64,000 bases of DNA from Ornithobacterium rhinotracheale (GTDB lineage: Bacteria > Bacteroidota > Bacteroidia > Flavobacteriales > Weeksellaceae): assembly GCF_022832975.1 (NCBI RefSeq), contig NZ_CP094846.1, forward strand, positions 1,811,501 through 1,875,500, written 5' to 3'. The translations under genes were made by a program, and so were the position numbers. Positions within the stretch are counted from its first letter, which is position 1; each line of letters starts with the position of its first letter. Below are positions 1 to 7,320 of this stretch, piece after piece. Below the pieces are notes generated by a model that worked only from the letters and a program-made list of their open reading frames with translations, searched no databases and had not been told where the DNA came from.

Positions 1-411
1 ATTCGCCTTTTTGTGATAGACATTACTCCTTTTGCAGAAGATGAGGAGTACGAGGACATAGCCGAGGAGCTTAAAACTTTTAAAAAAGTATTTATCAACG
101 CTCACAAAATCGAGGAAACGGGCGAGCCTTGGAAGTTTAACGAAGGTTGTTTAAGTATCCCAAATGTGCGCGAAGATGTAGCTCGCCCAGAGAGCATTAC
201 ACTACGCTATATGGACGAAAACTTTGTGGAGCATACCGAAACTTTTTCGGATATCTTTGCGCGTGTCATTCAGCATGAATACGACCACATAGATGGTGTT
301 TTGTTTACCGACTATTTGAGCAATTTCAAGAAAAAATTGGTGAGCAAAAAACTGGATAAAATCAGCAAAGGGAATGTAAATGTAAAATATAAGATGCGTT
401 TTCCGAAATAA
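1..411 (+). CDS. def: Peptide deformylase, C-terminal part
   Basis: Removes the formyl group from the N-terminal methionine of new proteins, using a metal ion. The reading frame is open from the first base of the window, so the N-terminus lies outside; the GTG at 13 is internal. Two of the three family motifs are visible: EGCLSIP (metal-binding Cys) and QHEYDHIDG (HExxH with two metal-ligand His and the catalytic Glu). The upstream GxGLAA motif is off the left edge. The tail after the HExxH helix is basic and of ordinary length. DUF5606 follows 49 bases later on the same strand, a common Bacteroidota neighbour. Confidence 0.95.
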   Translation: MRLFVIDITPFAEDEEYEDIAEELKTFKKVFINAHKIEETGEPWKFNEGCLSIPNVREDVARPESITLRYMDENFVEHTETFSDIFARVIQHEYDHIDGVLFTDYLSNFKKKLVSKKLDKISKGNVNVKYKMRFPK

Positions 412-460
412 ATTTTATATTTGCCCTCACGAAAAAAATTTTAATACTAAAACATAAAAG

Positions 461-886
461 ATGAAGATAGAAAAAGTAATTGCAATCTCAGGAAAGCCAG
501 GTTTATACAACCTAATTTCTCAAACCAAAAGTGGTTTTATTGCAAAAAACTTAGACGACGGAAAAAAATCAAGCATTCCAGCATCTTACAATGTAAGTTT
601 GCTTAGCAATGTAGCAATTTACACCCATACAGAAGAAGTTCCTTTACGCGAAGTTTTCAAAAAAATCTACGAAAAAGAAAACGGAAAAGAGTGCATAAGC
701 CACAAATCTAGCGAAAACGAATTGCGTGCGTATATGCAAGAGGTGCTTCCTGAATACGACGAAAGCCGTGTGTACCACTCAGATCTTAAAAAATTGTTCC
801 AATGGTACAATATTTTGCTTAAAAACGATTTACTAACACCAGAAGAAAACGAAGCAACCGAGAACGCTAAAAGCGAAGAAGAATAA
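461..886 (+). CDS. DUF5606 family protein
   Basis: A 141-residue conserved Bacteroidota protein of unknown function. The N-terminal half (about residues 1-60) looks like a small beta-barrel fold, with IAISGKPGLYNLISQTKSG at the start. The C-terminal half is helical, and the last ten residues are acidic. It follows the deformylase gene closely and is probably co-transcribed with it. No terminator is visible before the prophage starts about 40 bases after the stop, so host transcription may run into the phage left end. The family name is from recall of the def neighbourhood; no biochemical role is claimed. Confidence 0.75.
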   Translation: MKIEKVIAISGKPGLYNLISQTKSGFIAKNLDDGKKSSIPASYNVSLLSNVAIYTHTEEVPLREVFKKIYEKENGKECISHKSSENELRAYMQEVLPEYDESRVYHSDLKKLFQWYNILLKNDLLTPEENEATENAKSEEE

Positions 887-921
887 GATTTTAAATAAAT
901 TAATAAATCTAAAAAGCCCAA

Positions 922-929
922 AATTATAA
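922..929. repeat. Left flanking octamer AATTATAA (candidate target duplication)
   Basis: The octamer is identical to 36467-36474 at the other end of the prophage. The sequence is AT-rich, so part of the 8-bp match may be chance, and a 5-bp duplication inside it is possible. Confidence 0.5.
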
Positions 930-934
930 TCCGC

Positions 935-971
935 AAAACGAAATGTACACAAATTTAAAACGAAATGTACA
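935..971 (+). repeat. Left-end transposase-binding boxes L1 and L2
   Basis: Two perfect copies of AAAACGAAATGTACA, at 935-949 and 957-971, are spaced 22 bp start to start (about two helical turns). The same box with small changes occurs inverted at the right end. This fits subterminal transposase-binding sites of a Mu-type element; binding is inferred. Confidence 0.7.
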
Positions 972-1007
972 TTTTTTAGTCGGATTCAGACACGACAAAG
1001 ATAGACA

Positions 1008-1034
1008 AAAGCCCTCACATTTGAGGGCTTTTTT
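1008..1034. terminator. Terminator after the phage left-end gene
   Basis: A nine-base-pair stem, AAAGCCCTC (1008-1016) with GAGGGCTTT (1023-1031), has a short loop. T-runs are present on the plus side and, shorter, on the minus side. It sits just past the stop of the minus-strand TS-like gene and would end the phage late transcript. It may also shield the phage from host transcription coming from DUF5606. Confidence 0.7.
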
Positions 1035-1035
1035 A

Positions 1036-1671
1036 TTACACATTTAGTTCAAATTTCACTTTTTTGCCTTGCAGTAGGCTCTTGGTTTTCTCCAAATTAT
1101 TCTCGTAAATGTGGACATTTCCAATATTGAGCGTGATTGACTTCAACGGTAAATCAATTTGCCGGCTAATCAAATACAAGTGGTAAATGTCGGCTGGCAG
1201 GCCTAAATTCGCATCGCTGGAACGCTGGTAAGCCGAGACCACTAACTTGCCTTTATCTATCTGGAATTGCACCAAAGAAAGGCAAGGTTGCTGATTGCTC
1301 TCTGCGCCTGTTTCTCCTAAAAATAAAACATAATTTTTGCTGCTCCGCTTTTCTCTATTAATTTGCTCAATTAAGCGTGGCAAACGCTCAAAATAGGTGG
1401 GATACGAATTTACCAATATCGGGCCGCAATAGTCCCACCAGTTAATGCCTTTTTCTCGGTATTTTTCCGTTAGCCTTTCGCCTTTTTGGAAAAGTTCTAA
1501 TTCATTTTTGAGCTTCATTCGTGCGATACCATGCCCCTCAAAAATTTCAAGCAAATCGGCAGGTTTGAGTTTCAATTGTTCATCTAACAAATAACGAATT
1601 TCGCCTTTTTTATTTCGTTGTGTTTTTCCTTTTCTGAGGATTTTTTCTAGTGTTTTGTGGTATTTATTCAT
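1036..1671 (-). CDS. Thymidylate synthase-like protein, possibly dCMP-specific
   Basis: A 211-residue member of the thymidylate synthase / dCMP hydroxymethylase fold. The core is clear in its second half. Cys130 lies in a QQPC motif matching the catalytic PC. QRSSD (149-153) matches the phosphate-binding QRS.D, LGLPADIY (156-163) matches LG.PFNI, and GNVHIY (184-189) matches GD.HIY. The Asn that reads uracil in TS is Asp161 here; T4 dCMP hydroxymethylase has Asp at that position. The two TS phosphate Arg residues appear as Lys112-Asn113, and the His after the catalytic Cys is Leu131. The gene overlaps the adenine methylase by 8 bases and ends the phage genome. A nucleotide- or DNA-modification role is inferred; strict ThyA function is less likely. 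Confidence 0.75.
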   Translation of the reverse strand: MNKYHKTLEKILRKGKTQRNKKGEIRYLLDEQLKLKPADLLEIFEGHGIARMKLKNELELFQKGERLTEKYREKGINWWDYCGPILVNSYPTYFERLPRLIEQINREKRSSKNYVLFLGETGAESNQQPCLSLVQFQIDKGKLVVSAYQRSSDANLGLPADIYHLYLISRQIDLPLKSITLNIGNVHIYENNLEKTKSLLQGKKVKFELNV

Positions 1672-2485
1672 CGTTTGTTTTTTTATAGTGATACATTATA
1701 TCTTGGTAGGCTGTGTTATGACTTGGGCGATTAGTCATTGCCGTACAAGTCGCATATTTAAAGGGGTTCAAATTCTCACTTGTACGCGTTTCAAGCCACT
1801 GGCAAAGCTCCACCACTTGACTTTTATTACTGGTAAAGTAAAAGAAGTTAGAACCTTGCAGCGTTTCCAATACTTCCAGATAATCTGTGAGTTTCCAATA
1901 TTTATCGCTGGCGTATGTGGCAGTGTCAGTACTCAAATAAGGCGGATCAGCCAAGAATACCACATTGTCTAAATCTTTGTACTTCTGGAACAAATGGCGG
2001 TAATCTTCGCTTACTACTTCAATGCCTGCGAGGTAGTCGTTGGCTTCGTCAAAATTGTTTTTTCGGATAGTGTTATAAAGGCTATCGTGTGTAAAATGCT
2101 TTAATTCGGTACCATAATTCATTGAAAATTTTAAACTTCCAGAAAGCGTAATCCAATCGACAAAACCGCGCTTATCGGCTCTTTTCAGCACTTCTAGTAC
2201 TTTCTCTTTTTCTTCGCCTCGAATTATCTTACCTCTTGGTGTTTTAAGGTTTAAAGCTCTCAATTCCTCTAAAATCTTATTCGTTTCTGGAATGGCTTTT
2301 AACCGCTTTTGAAAGTTATCAAAGTCGTTATAAACTACCTTAGCCTCTGGGTGTACACACTTCACGGTGTGGCTGAGTAACCCCGAACCGCCAAACAAAT
2401 CCACATAAGTAGCATTACTCGGAAAGCCTTTTAAAGCCTCTTTAAAATGTTTTACAAAATTTCTCTTTTGCCCTTGAAATGGCAA
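1664..2485 (-). CDS. dam: DNA adenine methylase, D12 (Dam) class
   Basis: Transfers a methyl group from S-adenosylmethionine to the N6 of adenine in DNA. The 273-residue protein opens with PFQGQKR, the usual N-terminal signature of this class. DLFGGSG (about 29-35) is the SAM-binding loop, and ADPPYLS (about 189) is the catalytic DPPY. The start is TTG: an in-frame stop lies 21 bases upstream with no ATG between. It overlaps the TS-like gene by 8 bases, so the two probably form a modification cassette. The target sequence cannot be told; GATC is only a guess. The start faces away from the promoter-like sequence at 2501-2530 on the plus strand. Confidence 0.85.
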   Translation of the reverse strand: MPFQGQKRNFVKHFKEALKGFPSNATYVDLFGGSGLLSHTVKCVHPEAKVVYNDFDNFQKRLKAIPETNKILEELRALNLKTPRGKIIRGEEKEKVLEVLKRADKRGFVDWITLSGSLKFSMNYGTELKHFTHDSLYNTIRKNNFDEANDYLAGIEVVSEDYRHLFQKYKDLDNVVFLADPPYLSTDTATYASDKYWKLTDYLEVLETLQGSNFFYFTSNKSQVVELCQWLETRTSENLNPFKYATCTAMTNRPSHNTAYQDIMYHYKKTNDE

Positions 2486-2500
2486 GGGCGCTGATTTACA

Positions 2501-2530
2501 TTGTTTATTTTTTAATTGTTATTATCTTTG
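2501..2530 (+). promoter_or_regulatory. Bacteroidota-type promoter driving the structured element
   Basis: TTG at 2501-2503 is followed by a 19-base spacer and TATCTTTG at 2523-2530. This is a full match to the TTG-N19-TAnnTTTG pattern. The predicted transcript start (about 2535-2537) coincides with the first base of the long hairpin beginning at 2536. It points away from the dam gene. Confidence 0.6.
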
Positions 2531-2535
2531 CACTT

Positions 2536-2675
2536 CTCAGGACATAAACACAAAAAAAAGCCACAGGGACAGAAGACTTTTGGTCCTCCGTAGCCTGTGG
2601 CTCGTGTTTTTAGATGTCCTGAGAAAATATTTAAAAAGCGGAGGACATTTTTTATACTTCTAGTCCTGCCAAAAG
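2536..2675 (+). ncRNA. Structured noncoding element, candidate small RNA
   Basis: No open frame exists on either strand. The outer stem is CTCAGGACATAAACAC (2536-2551) paired with 2604-2623, with a 4-base bulge. The inner stem is AGCCACAGG (2559-2567) with CCTGTGGCT (2594-2602). The loop bases CTTTTGGTCCTCCG (2577-2590) are complementary to two downstream pieces, CGGAGGA (2639-2645) and CCAAAAG (2669-2675), which would make a pseudoknot or an alternative fold. A promoter ends six bases upstream. On the minus strand the inner stem is followed by eight T residues, so it could also be the terminator for the late operon that ends at 2692. Plus-strand RNA is favoured because of the promoter fit and the pseudoknot. 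Confidence 0.5.
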
Positions 2676-2691
2676 AAGTTTTAAATATCAT

Positions 2692-3231
2692 TTAAACCCA
2701 CTTTAAAAAGCGCTTAAATTTCCAGAATAGCCAAGCCAAAAAAGCAATTACAGCAATGATAGCGGCATATTTCAAGCCTTTAACGAGTTTTGTATTATCC
2801 CTTTCTAAATAGGTTATTTTCTCTTTTTGCGTATGGTTCTCCTGCTTTAAGATTGCATTTTCCGCTTTTTCATCTAAGAGCTCACGGTGTAAATTGGTGA
2901 GCGCCACCGCCTGCGAGCTGTCTTTTTGCTCGTTTTTTCTGCTTAGCTTGCCGTTCTGCACAATTACCTTATAAATGGTGTCGGTACCTTTGATTTCGCT
3001 AAAAATGGCTGGCTTTTCGCCGAGCGCTTCCAGCTCCAAGGCTTGGCTTGATAGCTGAAATTTTGCTGTACTTTTAACTGCTTCCAGCTCTGTGGTGAGC
3101 TTTTCCAGAGTTATGCTTTGCGTTTGCACTTCGGCACTTTCTGCGTTCAATTCTGCCACTTTTTGGCTTTCTTTCCGCATTCCGCAATTCGTTAGCAACG
3201 CCAGCAATAAAATAACTATTAACTTTTTCAT
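2692..3231 (-). CDS. Putative unimolecular spanin (lysis lipoprotein)
   Basis: A 179-residue protein. The ATG at 3231 overlaps the stop of the previous gene as ATGA; a longer frame starts upstream but lacks a signal. The N-terminus is a lipoprotein signal with lipobox LLTNC. The middle (about 20-145) is a charged, coiled-coil-like periplasmic stretch. The C-terminus has one membrane segment (about 150-170, AAIIAVIAFLAWLFW) and a basic tail. An outer-membrane lipoprotein fused to an inner-membrane anchor is the layout of T1 gp11-type u-spanins, which fuse the two membranes at lysis. It lies just after the endolysin-like peptidase, as expected. No sequence match to a known spanin is claimed. 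Confidence 0.6.
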   Translation of the reverse strand: MKKLIVILLLALLTNCGMRKESQKVAELNAESAEVQTQSITLEKLTTELEAVKSTAKFQLSSQALELEALGEKPAIFSEIKGTDTIYKVIVQNGKLSRKNEQKDSSQAVALTNLHRELLDEKAENAILKQENHTQKEKITYLERDNTKLVKGLKYAAIIAVIAFLAWLFWKFKRFLKWV

Positions 3232-3398
3232 TCTTCTACTAATAATGGTATTTCCTCTAAGCGTAAAATTTTGAAATCCCACCATAAATTAAAAGCAATT
3301 AGCTTATCATATAGCCAATTTCTTCCAACTAACTCGCCTGTTTCTTCATTATAAAAGGCTGGGATTTTCCTATAAAACGCCTTTCTCATCCTTTCCAT
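3228..3398 (-). CDS. Small phage protein, 56 residues
   Basis: A short frame between the M15 peptidase and the spanin-like gene. It overlaps the former by 13 bases and the latter by 4 (ATGA), typical of packed phage genes. The protein starts MERMRKAFYRKIPAFYN and ends acidic (EEIPLLVEE). The central part is rich in Trp and Leu but is not a clear membrane segment. Function is unknown; position suggests the lysis cassette. Initiation at the second Met (3389) is equally possible. Confidence 0.6.
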   Translation of the reverse strand: MERMRKAFYRKIPAFYNEETGELVGRNWLYDKLIAFNLWWDFKILRLEEIPLLVEE

Positions 3399-3763
3399 CT
3401 TGCCTTGGTTCCACGAATATCATAATGCACAAAAGTGGGATAAATGCCTAAACCACCCTGTTTCATTTTGCCGTTATAAATCAGTCTTTCTATCGCTTGG
3501 GCAAGCTCTGCGGGCTTCACGCCCTCCACGCGTATATCTGCAGCCTTTCCTTGCAGGTGTTGGCTGTTCACTTTGCCGCCAATCTTGCGGTTATGCGCTG
3601 GGCTTCGGTAGCCAGAATTTACCATTATAGGCTTGCCCAAATAATTCCGCAGGACTTGTAAATTTTGCGCCAGCTCACGCAAGTTCTTGAGTGCAAACTC
3701 GGGCGTTGCACTTCCGTCGTGGCAGGCAAACTCCAATAAATCAAAATCTTTGCTTAATTTCAT
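3386..3763 (-). CDS. M15 peptidase, phage endolysin
   Basis: A 125-residue zinc D,D-peptidase of the M15A type, which cuts peptidoglycan cross-links. Motifs include VNSGYRSPAHN (about 47-57), SQHLQGKAADI (about 67-77, with His and Asp zinc ligands) and FVHYDIRG (about 111-118, with catalytic and zinc-binding residues). There is no signal peptide, so export would need a holin. Two small membrane proteins precede it and a spanin-like lipoprotein follows, together forming a lysis cassette. Confidence 0.88.
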   Translation of the reverse strand: MKLSKDFDLLEFACHDGSATPEFALKNLRELAQNLQVLRNYLGKPIMVNSGYRSPAHNRKIGGKVNSQHLQGKAADIRVEGVKPAELAQAIERLIYNGKMKQGGLGIYPTFVHYDIRGTKARWKG

Positions 3764-4008
3764 AACTTCAACTTGATTAAATATTTAACAAACACAATTG
3801 GGTTAAGCGTTGCCAAAATATCCCGCCAATCAAACAAGCCATAAGCTAAATAGTCTCTTAGCTCGTTGGTGCAGGCAAAAACGATTGTTGCAGCGTAACC
3901 AATAAGCAGCGCCTTCCACCAGGAATAATCTAAAAGGAGCAGGCAATAAGCCACCACAAATGTGATGGCTATGCCTACAATGCTATGCAATACTTTATCC
4001 GTTAACAT
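3760..4008 (-). CDS. Small membrane protein, candidate holin
   Basis: An 82-residue protein overlapping the M15 peptidase start by 4 bases. Two hydrophobic stretches (about 9-26 and 32-48) are separated by a short turn containing DYSWWK, and the C-terminus is basic (KYLIKLKL). Size, topology and position next to the endolysin suggest a holin or antiholin, but no family motif is recognised. Confidence 0.6.
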   Translation of the reverse strand: MLTDKVLHSIVGIAITFVVAYCLLLLDYSWWKALLIGYAATIVFACTNELRDYLAYGLFDWRDILATLNPIVFVKYLIKLKL

Positions 4009-4010
4009 GA

Positions 4011-4304
4011 TTATTTATTCCAAAAAAAGATTGCTGCCCAAATAATCATCGTTACAATATATCCGATGAAAAAACTTCTGCCTTTATATGTGCCTTCCCA
4101 TTGCGTTCCCAGCCTTCCAGTGTGCTTGGCTGCGAACCTAATAATGATTGGAGCAATAACACCATAGGCTATAATTACCCATAGCCATTGCAATAATGGG
4201 TGTTGCTGGTTTGGATAATCAACCCATTCTCTGTAAGCGATAACGGGAATAAGGGCAAATGCCATAGCCCCGAAGAAGTTGAATGCTTTTAATAATTGAT
4301 TCAT
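4011..4304 (-). CDS. Membrane protein in lysis region
   Basis: 97 residues with about three membrane segments (about 8-24, 40-58 and 78-95). The loop between the last two is charged and contains GRLGTQWEGTYKGRS. It overlaps the preceding gene by 4 bases. It could be a holin partner; function unknown. Confidence 0.6.
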   Translation of the reverse strand: MNQLLKAFNFFGAMAFALIPVIAYREWVDYPNQQHPLLQWLWVIIAYGVIAPIIIRFAAKHTGRLGTQWEGTYKGRSFFIGYIVTMIIWAAIFFWNK

Positions 4305-4651
4305 AAGTCTAAATTTTTAATTGATTTTTTACAATGATTTTTGTCTATTTTATTTAAGATTTTACATAAGATTTTGCCCCATTTCGTGAGCGTGCCGTCT
4401 CTTTCGTTTTTGCCTAAAACTGAGGAGATAGTCTCCCTCTCATCGCCGAAAGCATAACCATTTTCAGCCCTCAAAAACTTATTCCAAGTCGCTCTAAATT
4501 CTCGATTACCGAACCTGTCAATGTTAATGGCTGTACTCTTGAAATAGCCTTTGCGTGTTTTATCCTTAGCCCTTACCACCACGATGTAATTAAAGATAGT
4601 GAGTGGCAAAAGCAAGGTGTAAGCTATTAGGTATAACATAAAATTTTTCAT
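4301..4651 (-). CDS. Phage protein with N-terminal membrane segment
   Basis: 116 residues. An N-terminal hydrophobic segment (about 4-27) is followed by a basic, soluble region ending in many Lys and Asn. It overlaps the next gene by 4 bases and abuts the previous one. No recognised domain; probably a small accessory protein between the tail-fibre genes and the lysis cassette. Confidence 0.5.
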   Translation of the reverse strand: MKNFMLYLIAYTLLLPLTIFNYIVVVRAKDKTRKGYFKSTAINIDRFGNREFRATWNKFLRAENGYAFGDERETISSVLGKNERDGTLTKWGKILCKILNKIDKNHCKKSIKNLDL

Positions 4652-5086
4652 CTACCCCTCTTTTTCTTCATTTTCAGTAATTGGCACAGGCTGAGTTTCG
4701 ATTAAATTTCCGCGTAAATCCATTACGGCTCTTGATAGCTCCATATCTCGCACAATGCCGTTAAGTAGAGCTGGCACAAGTAATGTTTTGGCTTGTTGCA
4801 TGAAAAGTTTTGTGTCTTCTTCCGAAGTTATAAACACTGGGTTTATCTTTGTATCCACTTTGTCCCCTGTTGGTGTGATGGAGCTGGTAATTTTTTCCGT
4901 GAGGATTTGATTGTTTTCCAAATCAATGATGATTTTTGTGGCTCTCACTTCTTTTTTTAGCCCATTGTTTTTGTAAAAAATGTTTTGTAAATCAAAATCT
5001 TGGCTGTTGTATTCCACTCCTACAAAGCCATCTTCTCCGCCCTCATAGAGCTTTAATTCTTTGTCATTAATGTTAATTGTCTTCAT
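4652..5086 (-). CDS. Phage protein of unknown function (tail-fibre region)
   Basis: 144 residues, acidic, mostly predicted beta, with no membrane segment. Starts MKTININDKELKLYEGGEDG and ends NEEKEG. It lies one base from the next gene and directly after the fibre genes. It could be a fibre chaperone or cap protein; nothing in the sequence proves that. Confidence 0.5.
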   Translation of the reverse strand: MKTININDKELKLYEGGEDGFVGVEYNSQDFDLQNIFYKNNGLKKEVRATKIIIDLENNQILTEKITSSITPTGDKVDTKINPVFITSEEDTKLFMQQAKTLLVPALLNGIVRDMELSRAVMDLRGNLIETQPVPITENEEKEG

Positions 5087-5102
5087 ATTCTTTTTTATTT
5101 TA

Positions 5103-5807
5103 TTATCCTCTATAACTAAACCCTTTTAAATCTTCGTAATTATCTGGGCGTGCCGTTTTGCCTCCTCTATACGCCCAATCCAAACCGAAGGCATCACGCG
5201 CTCTCAAATCTCGATAAGCCACTTCACCTATTTCTGTCCATTGTATGTCTTCGTGATGGAATATGTTAATATCTCCTTTCTGTAATTGTTGCATCCACAA
5301 CAACAGCTCATCCATCCAGCGAACACATTCCTTTCTAAACCAAGAGCGTATGTTAAAATTTAATCCCCTGTGTCGCCACTGGGAGTGATCTCCCATAATC
5401 ACTTCTGGAAGCAACAAGCCATCAGTTACCCAAAAACCTATACTTTTTATTTTACTTCGGCTAAAATCTACTACTTTAATATGCCCCACATTATTAGTAT
5501 CCTCAAATCTTTTATACATAGGGTCATGCCACGGCTTACCCTCCACCGTAGTATAAGTTTGTCCCAAGTTTAAACTCATCACCCCATACACCCGTATGCG
5601 TTTACGCCCCACCTGTTCCGTTAAATTCAATGTGTAATCATTTTCCGTAATTAAGCCCTCTATTAGCTTATCTCTCTCTATATACACTTCATATTTAAAC
5701 TGCATTCCCCTTTGTTTTAGGTAAGGCGCGTCCTGCAATCCTACAGCATCTGTATGCAGTTCTACATAATGTTGATTATTATAAAAAAATAAACGCCTGC
5801 GATTCAT
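5103..5807 (-). CDS. Phage tail-region protein, unknown
   Basis: 234 residues, rich in aromatic and basic residues, with many Trp in the second half (SWFRKECVRWMDELLLWM, about 165-182). It overlaps the upstream fibre gene by 4 bases. No known domain is recognised. Position among collar and fibre genes suggests a distal tail or receptor-binding part. Confidence 0.5.
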   Translation of the reverse strand: MNRRRLFFYNNQHYVELHTDAVGLQDAPYLKQRGMQFKYEVYIERDKLIEGLITENDYTLNLTEQVGRKRIRVYGVMSLNLGQTYTTVEGKPWHDPMYKRFEDTNNVGHIKVVDFSRSKIKSIGFWVTDGLLLPEVIMGDHSQWRHRGLNFNIRSWFRKECVRWMDELLLWMQQLQKGDINIFHHEDIQWTEIGEVAYRDLRARDAFGLDWAYRGGKTARPDNYEDLKGFSYRG

Positions 5808-6481
5808 AATAAGTTTCCTAAAATTGTTCGATTATCCAAATACATTAAGATTATCTTACATGTAGTGTTGGGAATGAAATTCACGGAGCTACCGCTCCAA
5901 TCAATTGCCGAGTGTGTCGGTAGTCGCGCACCGTTGAAGAAAATCACATTAACCACACCTCGTTTAGCACCAGCCAAATCCAGCGTAAAAGTATCAATAG
6001 GACGAGTACGCGTGCCATAATCCCTATCTCGGTCAAACTTAATAGTCGTCTCCGTGGATAGCTCCACGGGCAAATTATCCAGTACCGCTTTATATTCGTT
6101 CGTAAAATCATTAGTACTCAAACTTTTGCCTTCTTCCTTATCTACCTTTTCGCCTAGCTCTTTTTTCGCCGTCTCTTTGGTGTAAATACTCAAGGCTGTT
6201 TGCCAGTCTGCTACATTATCTGTAATGTTATCGGCGTTGGCGTTGGCTTTCTTCGCTAATTCTCCAGTGTTTTCAGTTTTAAAACTTTCAAAATCTGCAT
6301 TTTCCACCTTAGAAGATAAATCTATGCCCGAAAGCATATCGTTTAGCCCTTGGATATTTTCCGCGGGAATTTTATCGTCCTTGTGCCAGAACGAATCCAG
6401 CCACGCCCAAAATTGCTCCTGCGTGGGCTTTAAGCCGTTCTTAAACCATTGTTTAATGCTATTTAAATCTGTCTTTGCCAT
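5804..6481 (-). CDS. Putative tail fibre protein
   Basis: 225 residues. The N-terminus KQWFKNGLKPTQEQFWAWLDSFWHKDD resembles the conserved head of Bacteroidota phage fibre proteins that attach to the baseplate. A heptad-like central region (about 60-135) follows, then a beta-rich C-terminal part from about 145 that may be the tip. The gene follows the collar gene by 11 bases. Confidence 0.65.
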   Translation of the reverse strand: MAKTDLNSIKQWFKNGLKPTQEQFWAWLDSFWHKDDKIPAENIQGLNDMLSGIDLSSKVENADFESFKTENTGELAKKANANADNITDNVADWQTALSIYTKETAKKELGEKVDKEEGKSLSTNDFTNEYKAVLDNLPVELSTETTIKFDRDRDYGTRTRPIDTFTLDLAGAKRGVVNVIFFNGARLPTHSAIDWSGSSVNFIPNTTCKIILMYLDNRTILGNLL

Positions 6482-6492
6482 TGTTTTTAGTT

Positions 6493-7320
6493 TTAATCTT
6501 CAAATCCTACAAAGCGGATAAATTTTACAATTCTAGTGGGCTGAATGTTGTTGTGTGCCACATCGCCCCCTTGATAATCTATGGCTACGCCCTCACTTAA
6601 ACCATAGTAGGACTGGGTGGAATATTCAGTGCCATCGGCCCCTGTTCCTTTATCATCTTGCGTAATTCTTCCTTTAAATTTGTGGCTGTGGCGGGGCATT
6701 TCTGCGATGGTTAAGGTGTGTTTAGCCTCGCCAATTTCAGCCCCAAGCGTAGAAAATTCGCCCGAACCTTGCCCTGCCGGAACTCTGCCTCGCAAATCGG
6801 TGTGCTCCACCCAGCCTGCAGGTATTTCGTTTGCTGGTCTGTCCCAAATAGCGACAAGCCCCACTGGAATGGTATTTTTAATTAATTTCTCTAGCTTCGT
6901 TAGCTTTTTGTCTAAGGCTGTAACCGTTGTTTTATCTTCCTTTTCTTCTTGCAATGCAGGAAGTGGCTTAAATCGTTTAAAATCTGCCCAGTTGTGGGCG
7001 TTGGAGCCTGCGCCAAACTTAGCGGTTCTTGTAGCAAACACGGGCTTTTTATTTTTGTCTTTAAAGGCTCGTTCGGTAATTTTTTCCTCAATAATTATCG
7101 TGGGCATCACGGCGCCACCTTTAAAATTCAGCACTTCGCCTTTGATAACGACCACGCCATCGCTTACGCTTGAGCCTTTCTGCTCGCAACCTTGCAAAAT
7201 CGCCAAATCGCCCGTAATTCCAGAGATGGCATTAAAGATATTCCACGCACGCTGCGCCTCGGCAAGCGTATCGGTGTGGAGTGGAAAGCCATTGGTTCCG
7301 TTTAAAATTAATTTATCCAT
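6493..7320 (-). CDS. Tail fibre protein with phage tail-collar domain
   Basis: 275 residues. Residues about 150-200 form the tail collar motif: PVGLVAIWDRPANEIPAGW followed by DLRGRVPAGQGSG. A His-containing MPRHSHKFKG and a terminal RIVKFIRFVG follow. The N-terminal third is a baseplate-attachment region. It overlaps the previous gene by 8 bases. Likely a short receptor-binding fibre. Confidence 0.8.
   Translation of the reverse strand: MDKLILNGTNGFPLHTDTLAEAQRAWNIFNAISGITGDLAILQGCEQKGSSVSDGVVVIKGEVLNFKGGAVMPTIIIEEKITERAFKDKNKKPVFATRTAKFGAGSNAHNWADFKRFKPLPALQEEKEDKTTVTALDKKLTKLEKLIKNTIPVGLVAIWDRPANEIPAGWVEHTDLRGRVPAGQGSGEFSTLGAEIGEAKHTLTIAEMPRHSHKFKGRITQDDKGTGADGTEYSTQSYYGLSEGVAIDYQGGDVAHNNIQPTRIVKFIRFVGFED

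Noticed and set aside
667-936. Minus-strand frame opposite DUF5606 reaching into the phage edge
   Set aside because: Hydrophobic but antisense to a conserved gene, and it starts in phage DNA.
1655-1972. Plus-strand frame opposite the methylase gene
   Set aside because: Antisense shadow of a clear D12 methylase; no motifs of its own.
2536-2675. Retron or DGR RNA
   Set aside because: No reverse transcriptase gene in the window and no template/variable repeat pair.
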